NCBI GenBank assembly: GCA_020426505.1 | Contig: JAGQPX010000017.1 | Coordinates: 1-64,000 of the forward strand | Direction of reading: 5' to 3' | Length of the DNA: 64,000 nucleotides | Source: Planctomycetaceae bacterium | Lineage (GTDB): Bacteria > Planctomycetota > Planctomycetia > Planctomycetales > Planctomycetaceae | Shown: positions 27,201 through 35,759 of the stretch, piece after piece | How the letters are laid out: the number at the start of each line of letters is the position of its first letter | Numbering within the stretch: position 1 is the first letter of the stretch | Program-made: the position numbers and the translations under genes | Notes under the pieces: generated by a model | What the model saw: only the letters and a program-made list of their open reading frames with translations | What the model was told of the DNA's origin: nothing | Database searches by the model: none

Positions 27201-27480
27201 GTTCGGACGAGACGAGTTCGATCTTCAAACCGTCCGCCACCTCGAACAGTTTGACCGCCTCTTCCGCCGGCGTCGGGTCGCTGTCGTCTCCGACTTCGCC
27301 ACGTCCGGGGAACGTCTTTAGGACGCGTTCAACCTCTTCGTTCCCGGCGACGTTCTCCGGGAGGACATCCCTCGACTTGCGAGGCGGCGATTTCTCCTCG
27401 GCCGAACTCACCCGGCCGCACGTGAGCCAGATCGACAAAAACGCAACGAACAGACGGAAAGTGAAGGCAGAGTGAAGCAT
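24202..27480 (-). CDS. PVC-type heme-binding CxxCH protein with beta-propeller and HEAT-like region
   Basis: This 1092-residue exported protein has a signal peptide (LHSAFTFRLFVAFLSIWLT, cleavage near VSSAEE). An N-terminal propeller of the membrane-bound-dehydrogenase type (about 70-440) includes FMHFDDRGRLWVVQYRQYP, LRWGPDGWLYGANGSTT and VEVGPDGAVYIADWYDTRL. A long helical HEAT-like region (about 470-920) follows. The C-terminal cytochrome c module (about 950-1092) has KKNCGVCHTLF (CxxCH) and, far downstream, IMPDGVVDKLSDEELRDLFAY with the probable Met ligand. Such proteins are abundant in the PVC superphylum and presumably oxidise sugars or polyols and pass electrons to the chain; no substrate has been proved here. 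The start is ATG 27480; one GTG codon precedes it. Confidence 0.92.
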   Translation of the reverse strand: MLHSAFTFRLFVAFLSIWLTCGRVSSAEEKSPPRKSRDVLPENVAGNEEVERVLKTFPGRGEVGDDSDPTPAEEAVKLFEVADGLKIELVSSEPMVEQPLFMHFDDRGRLWVVQYRQYPFPEGLKVIRYDQHLRAVFDKVPPAPPNHVRGKDKITVYDDTNGDGTYDKHTDVLTGLNIVSAVATGHGGIWVLNPPYLLFYPDVDRDDVPDGDPVVHLSGFGIEDTHSVANSLRWGPDGWLYGANGSTTTGNVSSAVTKNVRWEGQNIWRYHPDLQFFEIFAEGGGNTFSSEIDGKGRVFSGTNHGNTRGMYYTQGSYAEKNWGKHGPLTNPYAFGHFVHMRHEGDQDRFPQTFVIYEGGSLPKTYHGNVIAANALHNRVWASEMFEDTSTYRTIDRPPVVTTPDRWFRPVCVEVGPDGAVYIADWYDTRLTHVDPRDNWHKTSGRIYRLQNDSFEPTGDDPWDPMDLAALSDDELIELFAHPNKFWRQTSVRVLGERLDASFLRQGTSAGVAKPQADKTVLRLLELVNDASDGRSLEALWTLHLAGRFGFDLASQLLSHHDEHMRRWTVRLLGDQRRLNDTLGTQLAELAKTEPYVQVRTQLASSAKRFDTPYSLPIIRELLQRDEDRADLHQPLLLWWALEAHCGDRADPQVGVPLPEAMSPAESRAAVLSLFEDEKFWSLPLVEEIILPRVMQRFVMEDSVAAASDAEAEVGLAPLQACARLLELSPSQDATKLLMNGFLEAYQGREIAGLPESLATGLEEYQQSLGNSDLALALRLGKDDAVESALTVVRDEAADTPLRLSYIEILGQIDKPQVVSPLLGLIASTKSSAVKRAVIQALMNYEDPKIGQTICSRFQSTLPDEHGLRSTAQRVLASRVTWTRQFLEELTSRRIKRDTVPLDIVQQMRLHDDPEVQATLDKLWGKTRSTPEEKQQQIERLRSLVGGMLASSGQSKSDPHHGRELFKKNCGVCHTLFDEGGKTGPNLTGYERTNLDFLLLAIVDPSAAIREEFTQYQILTTDGLVLTGLIDDQTPTTVTLRGANNETTLVNRDDIEILQAMDKSIMPDGVVDKLSDEELRDLFAYVIARTPPQ

Positions 27481-27669
27481 CACAATGAGCGACCTTTGTG
27501 GACACAGAAGTCAGGGCGGGCCTTCATGGTAACAAGCTCCCCCCTCCCGCTGCACGGGTGGCGGACTGACATTTCCCCACGGTGCCCGGCATCTTTGCCT
27601 GAACCGTCTCGGCTACCGCGTGTCGATGTGAGCAAACGATTGCACAGAACATTGATTGGAAGACACACT

Positions 27670-28020
27670 ATGCTGAAATCCCTTCCGACGCCTGATTGTC
27701 CTCGGACCGAGATGTCTGACTCACCGTCCGATTCCGAACTGCGATGCGTTGTCTGCGAGCATGAGTATCCTCGCTCGGAACTTACGAAGCATCATCTGGT
27801 GCCGAAGAGTCGGCGTGGCAAAGAAACGGTCCTCACATGCCGCGCGTGTCACAGCCAGATTCACGCTCTGTTCACTGAGAAGGAACTCGAACGGCACTAC
27901 GGGACGCAGGACTTGTTACTCGACGCTGAGGCCTTGCAGCCGTGGATCGCGTGGATTCGCAGACGCCGACCAAGATCACGATTGCAGGTGCATACCAGTC
28001 ATCGTAAACGGCGACGATGA
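27670..28020 (+). CDS. HNH-type nuclease-like protein
   Basis: This 116-residue protein has an HNH-like zinc-finger arrangement: CVVCEHEY, then TKHHLVPKSRRGKET with the HH pair, then CRACHSQIHALFTEKELE. The two CxxC pairs and the central His-His match small stand-alone HNH domains. The C-terminus is very basic (RRRRPRSR, HRKRRR), consistent with nucleic-acid binding. I start at ATG 27670 because GGAAG lies eight bases upstream; a longer in-frame extension to 27472 has no such support, and ATG 27712 is also possible. Nuclease activity is by homology. A bidirectional hairpin follows. Confidence 0.78.
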   Translation: MLKSLPTPDCPRTEMSDSPSDSELRCVVCEHEYPRSELTKHHLVPKSRRGKETVLTCRACHSQIHALFTEKELERHYGTQDLLLDAEALQPWIAWIRRRRPRSRLQVHTSHRKRRR

Positions 28021-28045
28021 TCTTCGATCACTTGCCACATGATAA

Positions 28046-28080
28046 AAGCCCGGCGCCACCAGGACGCCGGGCTTATGTTT
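28046..28080. terminator. bidirectional terminator hairpin
   Basis: Arms AAGCCCGGCG and CGCCGGGCTT (28065-28074) surround a 9-base loop, in the gap between the convergent HNH and DUF1573 genes. A-rich sequence on the left and T-rich sequence on the right make it plausible in both directions. Confidence 0.75.
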
Positions 28081-28122
28081 GGACGGGGATTGGGATGCAT
28101 CTGAGGACGCATCGCGTGATCG

Positions 28123-29184
28123 TTATCGACCGTTGCTCGTCACTGTGGCAGAGATATCTCCCACCGCGCTGAAGGTAATCGGCTCGGGACGACCGTCAAT
28201 CGTGATCGTGAATTCCTCTTCAAAGTGCCCCGGCGTCTCCGGCGGTTTGAAGCTGAGTTGAAGCACGTGATAAGTTTTCATGTCCTTCGTCAGGCGAACC
28301 TTAAAGCACTCCTGATCCGACTCGCATTCGATCCGCTCGATGGCAAACGGTTTCTTCCCCCTGACAATCACCGGGTACGTGCGTTCTGAGCCGGGGATGA
28401 TGTTGTCGCCAAGCTGAAGTGTGCCGGGCGAGACAACGATATCGGGTTCAACCTTCGCTTCGATCAGCACGGGCACCTGGGGATTGGCTGCATCGTTCGT
28501 CATCAGCATGATCTTGTCACGAATGACGCCCACCGGTGCTGACGGTCTGACCTGCACGATCAAGTCGTAATTCACGACGGACGACCCGCTCAATCCGGCG
28601 GCACGTTGTTTCTCGACGATCTCTGCTTCGAGGTACTCGTTGTTCACCTCGACACTCTGCACGCTCCAGTCGGTTCGTCCGGAATACGACACGCGAGCCG
28701 TTCGACGGGCTCCCGCACCCATATCGACGGAACCGAAGTCCACACTGCCTGGATCAACCACGATGTCCTGACGGATGTAGGCCGAGATGGGAATACGCAC
28801 CGATTTGGTTGTCGTCGCTCCATTGGCGTCGGTGAATGAAAGCGTGACGTCAACGTTGGAGTTCTTCTGTTGCTTGAACTTGACGGTGTTCATCACAACT
28901 TCGATGTAAGCCGTCTCGCCCGTTTCGAGAACCTTTTGCGAGGGGTTGGCAGCCGTGCAGCCGCAGGTGGTGCCGACGTTGAGAATCCGCACCTGTTCCT
29001 TGTAGATGTTCTTGACTTCAATCTGTGTGCGTGTGTCCGAACCGCTGGCGACGTTGCCGAACTCGACCTTCAACTGAGAGAACATCTTTTGGGCCCAGTC
29101 GAGTTCCTGAGCCGACGCCGAGGGTGCCATGCCGACCATAAGTAAACCGGCGGCAAGCAGTTGTGTAATCGCTTGGGTGCGCAT
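28123..29184 (-). CDS. exported DUF1573 domain protein
   Basis: This 353-residue protein has a signal peptide (AITQLLAAGLLMVGMAPSASA). The first DUF1573 domain (about 27-120) contains the family hallmark ILNVGTTCGCTAANPSQ and EIQIEV-like beta strands, an Ig/MSP-like fold. At least one further similar domain follows (IVVDPGSVDFGSVDMG and IVVSPGTLQLGDNIIPG). DUF1573 proteins are common in Bacteroidetes and Planctomycetes, with unknown function and sometimes linked to carbohydrate or envelope loci. The start at ATG 29184 is strongly supported by GGAGG six bases upstream. No partner gene is adjacent. Confidence 0.88.
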   Translation of the reverse strand: MRTQAITQLLAAGLLMVGMAPSASAQELDWAQKMFSQLKVEFGNVASGSDTRTQIEVKNIYKEQVRILNVGTTCGCTAANPSQKVLETGETAYIEVVMNTVKFKQQKNSNVDVTLSFTDANGATTTKSVRIPISAYIRQDIVVDPGSVDFGSVDMGAGARRTARVSYSGRTDWSVQSVEVNNEYLEAEIVEKQRAAGLSGSSVVNYDLIVQVRPSAPVGVIRDKIMLMTNDAANPQVPVLIEAKVEPDIVVSPGTLQLGDNIIPGSERTYPVIVRGKKPFAIERIECESDQECFKVRLTKDMKTYHVLQLSFKPPETPGHFEEEFTITIDGRPEPITFSAVGDISATVTSNGR

Positions 29185-29701
29185 CAAAACCTCCGCTGTC
29201 GGTCCCGCGTTGAGAGAAGATCGCAGAACCGACACATTTTAGGCTGTCCTTGAAGGTTCCGTCCAGACGTGGTCATCGCCTTGACCTACTCCCTTGCCAT
29301 TCGTAATACATCGCCGGATTGCCAATTCGCGTCGCCCTGCTACCTGACGGTAGAGTCCTGACCCGCAACACGATCATCGACGCCGATGCTCACCGAACAA
29401 CTCCTGATGTGTGGTCTCCGATTTCAGTATGCACGGGTTTTTCCGATGTGTCGAGATGAATCTCGGTGATCCGCCGCATCTCCATCCGAAATACGGGTTT
29501 TCGTCGTCAGACGTTTCGCGACTGGGGTGGATTTCGCAATCCATCCAAGTTCGCTGTTCTGCACGAACGCCCCCAATCCGACAGGTCGGACGCGTCGCTT
29601 CCTTCGGATTTCGCCAGTCTGCTACGATGGGATATCTCTCAAAGAATCGGGTTTGTTGATGGACCGACCAGAGACGCCGATTGCCCTAACGGAAAGATTC
29701 C
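29185..29701. other. 517-bp intergenic region without recognised gene
   Basis: The region separates the divergent DUF1573 and thioredoxin-NHL genes and must hold both promoters. Short open frames exist on the plus strand (29411-29659) but have no signal, motif or ribosome site that I can support. It is lower in GC than the flanking genes. Confidence 0.5.
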
Positions 29702-31381
29702 ATGATCTGTTTTCCGAAACAACTGATCCTTTCGATGATTCCGGGTGTGACATATCCAGCACTTGCGATCGCTTGTCTGTTGTTGACGTGCAATTCCACT
29801 CGGGCACAGGACACGCCCGAGTCCAATTCGCAGGCCGCTGACGAGTCCCCGGCGGATGCGGAGACGACGAAGAATCCGTTCCCAGGGCAAGGTCCGGCTC
29901 CGAACTTCGATGGAGGGACGGAATGGCTCAACACGGCCAATGAAATCAATCTCCGCGACCTGCGAGGCAAAATCGTCCTGCTCGATTTCTGGACCTATTG
30001 CTGCATCAACTGCATGCACGTGCTCCCCGACCTCAAGTTTCTGGAGCAGAAGTACCCCAATGAACTTGTGGTCATCGGCGTGCACTCCTACAAGTTTGAG
30101 AATGAGAAGGAAGCCGAGAACATCCGGCAGGCCATTCTGCGTTACGAGATCGAGCACCCGGTTGTGAATGACTCGAAGCGGATCATCTCGCGAAAGTTTC
30201 AGATGCGCAGTTGGCCGACGTTGATGGTCATCGATCCGGAGGGTCAGTTCGTCGGTCACATCTCCGGCGAAGGGCATCGTGATCTGCTCGACAACGTCAT
30301 CGGACAGATGGCTGCGTTTCATCGCCGAAAAGGAACGCTCAACGAAGAGCCGATCGACTTCCAACTCGAACGCGAGGCAGTCGAGCCGCTGCCGCTCAAG
30401 TTCCCGGGCAAGATACTCGCTGACGAAACGTCGAATCGACTGTTTATCTCCGACAGCAACAATAATCGCCTCGTGGTGACGACACTTGATGGAGCGCTGA
30501 TCGACGTGATCGGGACCGGCGAGATTGGTGCACTGGATGGCGCGTACAATGTGGCTCAGTTTGATCATCCTCAGGGGATGGCGCTGGATGGTGACACGCT
30601 CTATGTGGCGGACACGGAGAATCATCTGCTGCGTGTGATCGACCTGAACAATAAGTCCGTCAGCACGTTCGCCGGAATTGGTGAACAGGACCGACGGCGG
30701 GGAACGGGTGGTCCGCTCAAGACGACGGCATTGAACAGCCCTTGGGCGCTCTCCATTCACGAGGGAACGCTGTACATCGCGATGGCCGGTCCGCATCAAC
30801 TGTGGTCACATCGCCTGGGCAGTGACAAGATCGAAGTCTTCGCCGGGAATGGCCGCGAACACATTGCCGACGCCCCGCGCATGGCAGCCGAGCTCGCGCA
30901 GCCCTCGGGCATTGACCATGACGGCGAGGCACTCTACTGGGTCGACAGCGAGGGATCAGCCGTCCGCAGGATGCCGTTCTCCGGCGACAACGAAGTTGTC
31001 ACGATCGCTGGTCCCCATGATGTCGCCAGCGCTCTGTTCGACTTCGGTGATATCGACGGCAGCGGCGAGAAAGTTCGACTTCAGCATCCGCTCGGCATCG
31101 TGCATCACGAAGGCATTCTGTATGTCGCTGATACCTATAACCACAAGATCAAGACGGTCGATCCGTCGACGGGCGAGACGAGCACGTTTCTCGGCACGAG
31201 TGAGTCCGGCGACAGCCTCGACCCCCTGCAACTCTCGGAACCCGCAGGTGTGTCGATCGCGGGGGGGCGATTGTTCATTGCAGACACGAACAACCACCGC
31301 ATTCTTTCAGTCGACCTCGCCACCAAGGCCGCCGCCGTTGTGAGCATCGAAGGACTGGCTCCACCCGCGCCCAGCGAGTAG
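29702..31381 (+). CDS. thioredoxin-like / NHL-repeat protein (NHLRC2-like)
   Basis: This 559-residue exported protein has a signal peptide at residues 1-35 (ALAIACLLLTCNSTRA). The TlpA/thioredoxin-like domain (about 65-225) begins GPAPNFDGGTEWLNTA and contains VLLDFWTYCCINC with active-site pair Cys101/Cys104, and a cis-Pro region RSWPTLMVID. The C-terminal part (about 240-550) is a six-bladed NHL propeller with repeats such as HPQGMALDGDTLYVADTENH, QPSGIDHDGEALYWVDSEG and HPLGIVHHEGILYVADTYNH. The architecture matches NHLRC2. The start ATG has GGAAAG a few bases upstream. Probably a thiol-disulfide protein in the periplasm; partner unknown. Confidence 0.92.
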   Translation: MICFPKQLILSMIPGVTYPALAIACLLLTCNSTRAQDTPESNSQAADESPADAETTKNPFPGQGPAPNFDGGTEWLNTANEINLRDLRGKIVLLDFWTYCCINCMHVLPDLKFLEQKYPNELVVIGVHSYKFENEKEAENIRQAILRYEIEHPVVNDSKRIISRKFQMRSWPTLMVIDPEGQFVGHISGEGHRDLLDNVIGQMAAFHRRKGTLNEEPIDFQLEREAVEPLPLKFPGKILADETSNRLFISDSNNNRLVVTTLDGALIDVIGTGEIGALDGAYNVAQFDHPQGMALDGDTLYVADTENHLLRVIDLNNKSVSTFAGIGEQDRRRGTGGPLKTTALNSPWALSIHEGTLYIAMAGPHQLWSHRLGSDKIEVFAGNGREHIADAPRMAAELAQPSGIDHDGEALYWVDSEGSAVRRMPFSGDNEVVTIAGPHDVASALFDFGDIDGSGEKVRLQHPLGIVHHEGILYVADTYNHKIKTVDPSTGETSTFLGTSESGDSLDPLQLSEPAGVSIAGGRLFIADTNNHRILSVDLATKAAAVVSIEGLAPPAPSE

Positions 31382-31434
31382 CGAACTTCCGTCGCCCGGC
31401 GCATTCGTGCCACGACTGGCGTGTCCGGCATGTC

Positions 31435-31538
31435 AGTAGCCATCACGCTCCGTGTGATGAGCGGAGGTAGTGACAGCTTGCGACAAGTCGGGACGCGTAC
31501 GAGCGTCACTGTCATCACGGCGGAGCGTGATGACTACT
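31435..31538. repeat. palindromic repeat family 3, inverted pair
   Basis: The right half (31501-31538) is identical over 38 bases to 20033-20070. The left half (31435-31475, starting AGTAGCCATCACGCTCCG) is a diverged inverted copy, so the whole element is a large imperfect palindrome with sub-hairpins. It fills most of the gap between two convergent genes (31382-31609). Confidence 0.75.
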
Positions 31539-31609
31539 TTTGGTGCGTCAGCGGTCCTCCGGATACTACTCAACGACGCACCACTGGCGAACCATCTCAT
31601 CCGGTCACG

Positions 31610-32557
31610 TCACTTGGGGACGTGCGTGTTGTCGAGGATCTGCTGAATGATGCCGGCTGCCCGGCTTCGCTGGTTCTCGCGGATCATGCCCCGACAGACG
31701 ACGCGGTGTGCCAGGACGGGAATGGCGAGTGTTTTGATATCGTCCGGGATCACGTAGTCGCGTCCTTCGACCGACGCCAGACTTTGTGCGGCTCGATAGA
31801 ACGTCAGTGCCCCACGCGTGCTCACGCCAAGCACCAACTCATCGTGTGAGCGAGTCGCATGAACGATGTCGAGCAGGTAGTCGTTCAGGCTGTCGTCGAC
31901 CCGCACCTCACGTGTCGCCCGCTGAAGGGACCGCAACTGCTCGCTCGTAAGGACCGCCTTCAGAGCGTTGGCCGGCTCGCCGTCGCGATGTTGCTTCAGT
32001 ACATCTCCTTCGATCTCCCGGGAGGGATACCCGACATCGATTCGCAACATGAATCGGTCGAGTTGATTCTCCGGAAGTGGATAGGTCCCCTCAAACTCAA
32101 ACGGATTCTGTGTCGCCAGCACGAAGAACGGTTGTTCGAGCGTGTATGTCTGGCCGTCGATCGAGACCTGATGTTCGTTCATCGCTTCGAGTAAGGCCGA
32201 CTGCGTGCGAGGCGTGGTCCGGTTGATCTCATCCGCCAGGAGAACGTTTGTGAACAACGGTCCCTTGCGGAATTCGAACTCTCCCTTGTTCGGCAAGAAC
32301 ACGCTGGACCCGATGATGTCACTGGGGAGCATGTCGGGCGTGCACTGCAAACGCGTGAAGACACAGTTGAGACTCTGGGCGATCGCCTTGGCGAGCGATG
32401 TCTTGCCGACCCCCGGTGCATCCTCGATCAGCAGATGTCCTTCGCCCAGCAGGGCGACGACGGCAAGCCGAATGACGTGCGGTTTACCCAGGATGGCCCG
32501 GCCGATGTTTTCCTCAAACGCATGAATCAGGTTGCCAGTCTCGATCGCAATGGACAC
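31610..32557 (-). CDS. MoxR-family AAA+ ATPase
   Basis: This 315-residue cytoplasmic ATPase has Walker A EDAPGVGKTSLAKA, Walker B VLLADEINRTTPRTQSALLEAM, sensor region FFVLATQNPFEFEGTYPLPE (strong MoxR hallmark) and arginine motif DRFMLRIDVGYPS. The C-terminal lid contains STRGALTFYRAAQSLA. I start at GTG 32557 because AAAGGA lies eight bases upstream and the sequence then begins VSIAIETGNL; a longer frame adds a basic, non-conserved leader. MoxR proteins usually act as chaperones with DUF58/VWA partners, but none is adjacent here, so it is an orphan within the window. Confidence 0.92.
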   Translation of the reverse strand: MSIAIETGNLIHAFEENIGRAILGKPHVIRLAVVALLGEGHLLIEDAPGVGKTSLAKAIAQSLNCVFTRLQCTPDMLPSDIIGSSVFLPNKGEFEFRKGPLFTNVLLADEINRTTPRTQSALLEAMNEHQVSIDGQTYTLEQPFFVLATQNPFEFEGTYPLPENQLDRFMLRIDVGYPSREIEGDVLKQHRDGEPANALKAVLTSEQLRSLQRATREVRVDDSLNDYLLDIVHATRSHDELVLGVSTRGALTFYRAAQSLASVEGRDYVIPDDIKTLAIPVLAHRVVCRGMIRENQRSRAAGIIQQILDNTHVPK

Positions 32558-32851
32558 AAACGTTTCCTTTCTCCGGCCGACAATTGCATGAGGCCGTTTG
32601 AGGGCACCGATCGCTTGAGCATGAGTTCGCCGATTATAGCGCAGTTTCCTCAAAGGACCAGCGGCGAGCTGTTATGACAGGCGTGCTTGGCCATTGACTG
32701 ACATGCCGAGATGGATAAAATCGCAGAATGGGTTCCGCTTACCGATCCTGCCCACCGGCGGGCTGATTGAGTGGACATGCTCAACGCGTCACACGTCACC
32801 GCTATCCCGTGACGATCCCTGTCAGCCATTGATGGTCAGCCTGTGCGCGCG

Positions 32852-32869
32852 CCCCTCATCTGCGAGGGG
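32852..32869. promoter_or_regulatory. hairpin upstream of tatC
   Basis: CCCCTC-atctgc-GAGGGG forms a 6-bp GC stem 48 bp before the tatC start. It could be a 5' leader structure or a terminator for read-through. The remainder of the 360-bp gap between the divergent moxR and tatC genes (32558-32917) shows nothing I can name. Confidence 0.35.
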
Positions 32870-32917
32870 TCTCACCCGTGAGTGTCCCATCGAGTCGTTG
32901 TTTCGGAAAGATTGAAC

Positions 32918-34015
32918 ATGGCCCCTTCATCCAAAGACCTGTTTGACGACAGCACGATGAGCTTCGGCGAGCACCTGGAGGTGCTGCGCGTCCATCTGTG
33001 GAAGGCATTGATCGGCGTCTTCCTCGGCATCGTGATCGCTCTCTTCCAAGGGTCAGCCATTATCGGAGTTGTGCGTGGCCCCATCGATCAAGCGCTCAAA
33101 GCGTACGGTCAGACGGCCGAGGATGATGCTCAGGTGCTGCAAGACATCGACTTCTGGGAGCGGACCAAGAGCTGGTTGTGGGACCAGTCGGGACTCGATG
33201 CCATGAGTGGACAGGACGACCCGGGCCAAGAGGACGACCTCGAGGAAGGCGTCTCACAGCCTCCCACAAATGACACGATCCGTGTGGCGATCAACGCTGG
33301 CGAGTTGGGTAACGCGCTGCATCAGGTGGACCCGGAGGCGTACCCGGTCCCCTCCGAAGAAGCACGCAACACTTCAATCGAACTGCCGTTGTCAGCACCC
33401 GAGTTTCGTCAGTTCAAGATTGTGGCGGATCGCGCAAATAACGTTGTGGCCCTCAATGTTCAGGAGCCGTTTCTGACGTATCTGAAGGTCTCCATGATCT
33501 CCGGGTTGGTGCTCGCCAGTCCGTGGGTCTTCTATCAGATGTGGTTGTTCGTGGCAGCGGGGCTGTTTCCCCATGAGAGAAAGTACGTCTACTTGTACGG
33601 GACGATGAGCATGGTCCTGTTCGTGGTGGGAGTCGTCTTTTGTTTCTATCTCGTGTTTCCATTCGTGTTGGGATTCCTGCTCGGCTTCAACGAGATGCTG
33701 CATATCCAGCCGCAGATCCGTCTTTCGGAGTGGATCAGTTTTGCCGTCACATTGCCGTTATTGTTTGGCGTGAGCTTCCAACTGCCGCTGGTGATGCTGT
33801 TCATGGAACGGCTGAGTATCTTCGAGGCAGACGACTATCGTGAGAAGCGCCGTATGTCCATTCTGGTGATCGCCATCATTTCGATGCTGCTTACGCCTGC
33901 GGACCCCATCAGCATGTTGTTGATGATGTTTCCGCTGTGCCTGCTCTACGAACTGGGAATCTGGCTGTGCCAGATGTCACCCCCCAAGAGCCCATTCGAG
34001 ACAGCCACCGCATGA
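32918..34015 (+). CDS. tatC: Sec-independent protein translocase subunit TatC, long-loop form
   Basis: This 365-residue integral membrane protein is the receptor core of the twin-arginine translocase. The start ATG at 32918 has GGAAAG upstream. TatC marks are the N-terminal SFGEHLEVLRVHLWKALIG, EPFLTYLKVSMISGLVLASP, FVAAGLFPHERKYV and YREKRRMSILVIAIISMLLTPADP, with six membrane segments. The first periplasmic loop is about 125 residues (roughly 48-172) against about 40 in E. coli (245-260 residues overall), and is rich in Asp, Glu and Gln. tatA/tatB are not adjacent. Confidence 0.93.
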   Translation: MAPSSKDLFDDSTMSFGEHLEVLRVHLWKALIGVFLGIVIALFQGSAIIGVVRGPIDQALKAYGQTAEDDAQVLQDIDFWERTKSWLWDQSGLDAMSGQDDPGQEDDLEEGVSQPPTNDTIRVAINAGELGNALHQVDPEAYPVPSEEARNTSIELPLSAPEFRQFKIVADRANNVVALNVQEPFLTYLKVSMISGLVLASPWVFYQMWLFVAAGLFPHERKYVYLYGTMSMVLFVVGVVFCFYLVFPFVLGFLLGFNEMLHIQPQIRLSEWISFAVTLPLLFGVSFQLPLVMLFMERLSIFEADDYREKRRMSILVIAIISMLLTPADPISMLLMMFPLCLLYELGIWLCQMSPPKSPFETATA

Positions 34016-34201
34016 CGGGCCATTGTCATGGAGGCATCACTTCGAGCGATCGCCCCTTTCGAAGTCGCGGGATTCGCCCGAATTCAGCCGACACATCAAT
34101 CGGCACGTCAGGACATCTGAACTCTGGCGAGTTCAGCTACAAGAGCAAGTCCTGCCATCTGAAATCCAATTGGACGCATTCAACGTGCGCCCCCCTCGGA
34201 A

Positions 34202-34669
34202 TTACTTCCGCATGCGGCGTCGTTGACGACGTTCGAAACGTCTGGCTGATGACTCAATATCCGCTCGAAAGACGGCTGACCAGATTTCTGTCCGGCCGGT
34301 TGAATCCTGAAAGGCCATCAGATAAGTGTGGGAATCTGTCGGTCCATGCGTGCCGCCGGACTCAGTGATTCTCCGCGAGATGATCAGATCACGCGGACTC
34401 ACGTCCGGAGGATTACTGAACACTTCGAATTGCGGACTCACTGGAACAAACGTCAAAAAGTCGAATCCCTCCAGAGTAGACTCTTCACGTTCGGTCGCAT
34501 TTGGCTCGGTGCCGGTCGACGTCAACTCGCCTGCCGTGCTCACGGAATGGAGATCCATGAGAGGCCGTGCGGAGTAATCTTGAACCAGGTCCGCGCGCGC
34601 TGTTGTGAAGGATGTCAGAAGGAGTATGGTCCCGGCACAGATGGGGAACACGCGTGTGATGAATGCCAT
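34202..34669 (-). CDS. small exported protein, unknown function
   Basis: This 155-residue protein begins with a signal peptide (FPICAGTILLLTSFTTARA). The mature part is rich in Ser, Thr and Glu, with GFDFLTFVPVSPQFEVFSNP and TYLMAFQDSTGRTEIWSAV, and ends in a basic tail (RRFERRQRRRMRK). I recognise no domain. The upstream frame is open to 34837, but I prefer ATG 34669 because of the signal peptide. It is 164 bp downstream of the UDGb gene. It could be a secreted or envelope protein; moderate confidence that it is coding. Confidence 0.5.
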   Translation of the reverse strand: MAFITRVFPICAGTILLLTSFTTARADLVQDYSARPLMDLHSVSTAGELTSTGTEPNATEREESTLEGFDFLTFVPVSPQFEVFSNPPDVSPRDLIISRRITESGGTHGPTDSHTYLMAFQDSTGRTEIWSAVFRADIESSARRFERRQRRRMRK

Positions 34670-34833
34670 GAGGTTTTCAGGTGTTGGGGATGAACTCGCG
34701 ACGTCCGTCGCTTGATTCGGGGGAGCCTCCCGCCCTCCGTTCAGGCCCGACGACAGGATGACGAGTGCCTCGGACATTCTCAAGTGCTGCGACATCGATC
34801 TGTGCGAAATCCGTGAAGCCGTCGACGAGCGAT

Positions 34834-35508
34834 TCACGAGATCAACTTGGAAATCCGGTCAAACACATCGTTCAGCATTTCTTCGGTCAATCGTCCGGTG
34901 AATGTGTTTTGCTGGCTGGGGTGATAGCTGCCGATGAGATGCCGGCCGTCCGTCAATTCAAAAGAGGCTCCATGACCGAATTTTGGGATGCGTCCGGTGT
35001 ACCAGTCGCGTGAGCGTGCCAGGTCGATGACGGCCCTCCACGCGAGTTGGCCCAATGCAAGGTACACCTGCGGCTCGACGAGATCGACGGTCTTCTCGAA
35101 CCATTCGCGGCAATGCCCGACCTCCTCGCGAGTCGGTTTGTTGTCGGGCGGTGCACAATGACAGGCGGCCGTGATCGAACAGCCTTTGAGTTTGAGGCCG
35201 TCGACTTTCGACACGGACTCGGCCTGGGACGCGAAGCCCGCACGGTGGAGAGCCCGGTAGAGCCAGTCGCCACTACGGTCGCCGGTGAACATGCGACCGG
35301 TCCGGTTGGCACCGTGAGCGCCCGGGGCCAGTCCGACAATGAGCAGGCGACCGTCCGGATCGCCGAAGTTGGGAACCGGGCCGCCCCAGTAGTCGCAGTC
35401 GATGTAGGCCCGCCGCTTCTGCTCGGCGATTTGACGGCAATGCTCCCGCAACCGCGGGCAGCGTTCACACTGGATGATTTCCCGGTTGAGTCGTTCCCAC
35501 TTGGACAT
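34834..35508 (-). CDS. uracil-DNA glycosylase, family 5 (UDGb)
   Basis: This 224-residue protein matches family 5 uracil-DNA glycosylases, which remove uracil and other deaminated bases from DNA. Key segments are [20 protein letters not shown] (motif 1 region, glycine-rich and catalytic-side), GDRSGDWLY and the C-terminal [15 protein letters not shown] (motif 2). Cysteines at [11 protein letters not shown] near the N-terminus and in [14 protein letters not shown] fit the 4Fe-4S cluster of this family. Length is normal. No repair genes are nearby. Confidence 0.9.
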   Translation of the reverse strand: MSKWERLNREIIQCERCPRLREHCRQIAEQKRRAYIDCDYWGGPVPNFGDPDGRLLIVGLAPGAHGANRTGRMFTGDRSGDWLYRALHRAGFASQAESVSKVDGLKLKGCSITAACHCAPPDNKPTREEVGHCREWFEKTVDLVEPQVYLALGQLAWRAVIDLARSRDWYTGRIPKFGHGASFELTDGRHLIGSYHPSQQNTFTGRLTEEMLNDVFDRISKLIS

Positions 35509-35759
35509 GGCCGCATCGTGACGTGTGACGTGTCCGGTGGCAACGGTCGTGTCGATCGCGCAAGCGTGTTGGCCTCAGTTGAGTCTGCGTGTTGAATCGC
35601 CTCGTGATCGGGTCATGAGGTCGCATGCCTCCGTCCGATGCCGATCGAGTGAAGATCCCGCGAGCGTGCATGTCGCTCTTGTGAGCGGACTTCTGTGAGG
35701 GTTAGGATGGATTCGAGTCGGATGCTGATGGCCGATGTTTCGCCAACCGGAGCTTCCCA

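Noticed and set aside
29411-29659. 82-codon gene in the DUF1573/thioredoxin gap
   Set aside because: No signal, motif or ribosome site; not supported.
29639-30799. 386-codon open frame on the minus strand
   Set aside because: Antisense to the thioredoxin-NHL gene with clear domains.
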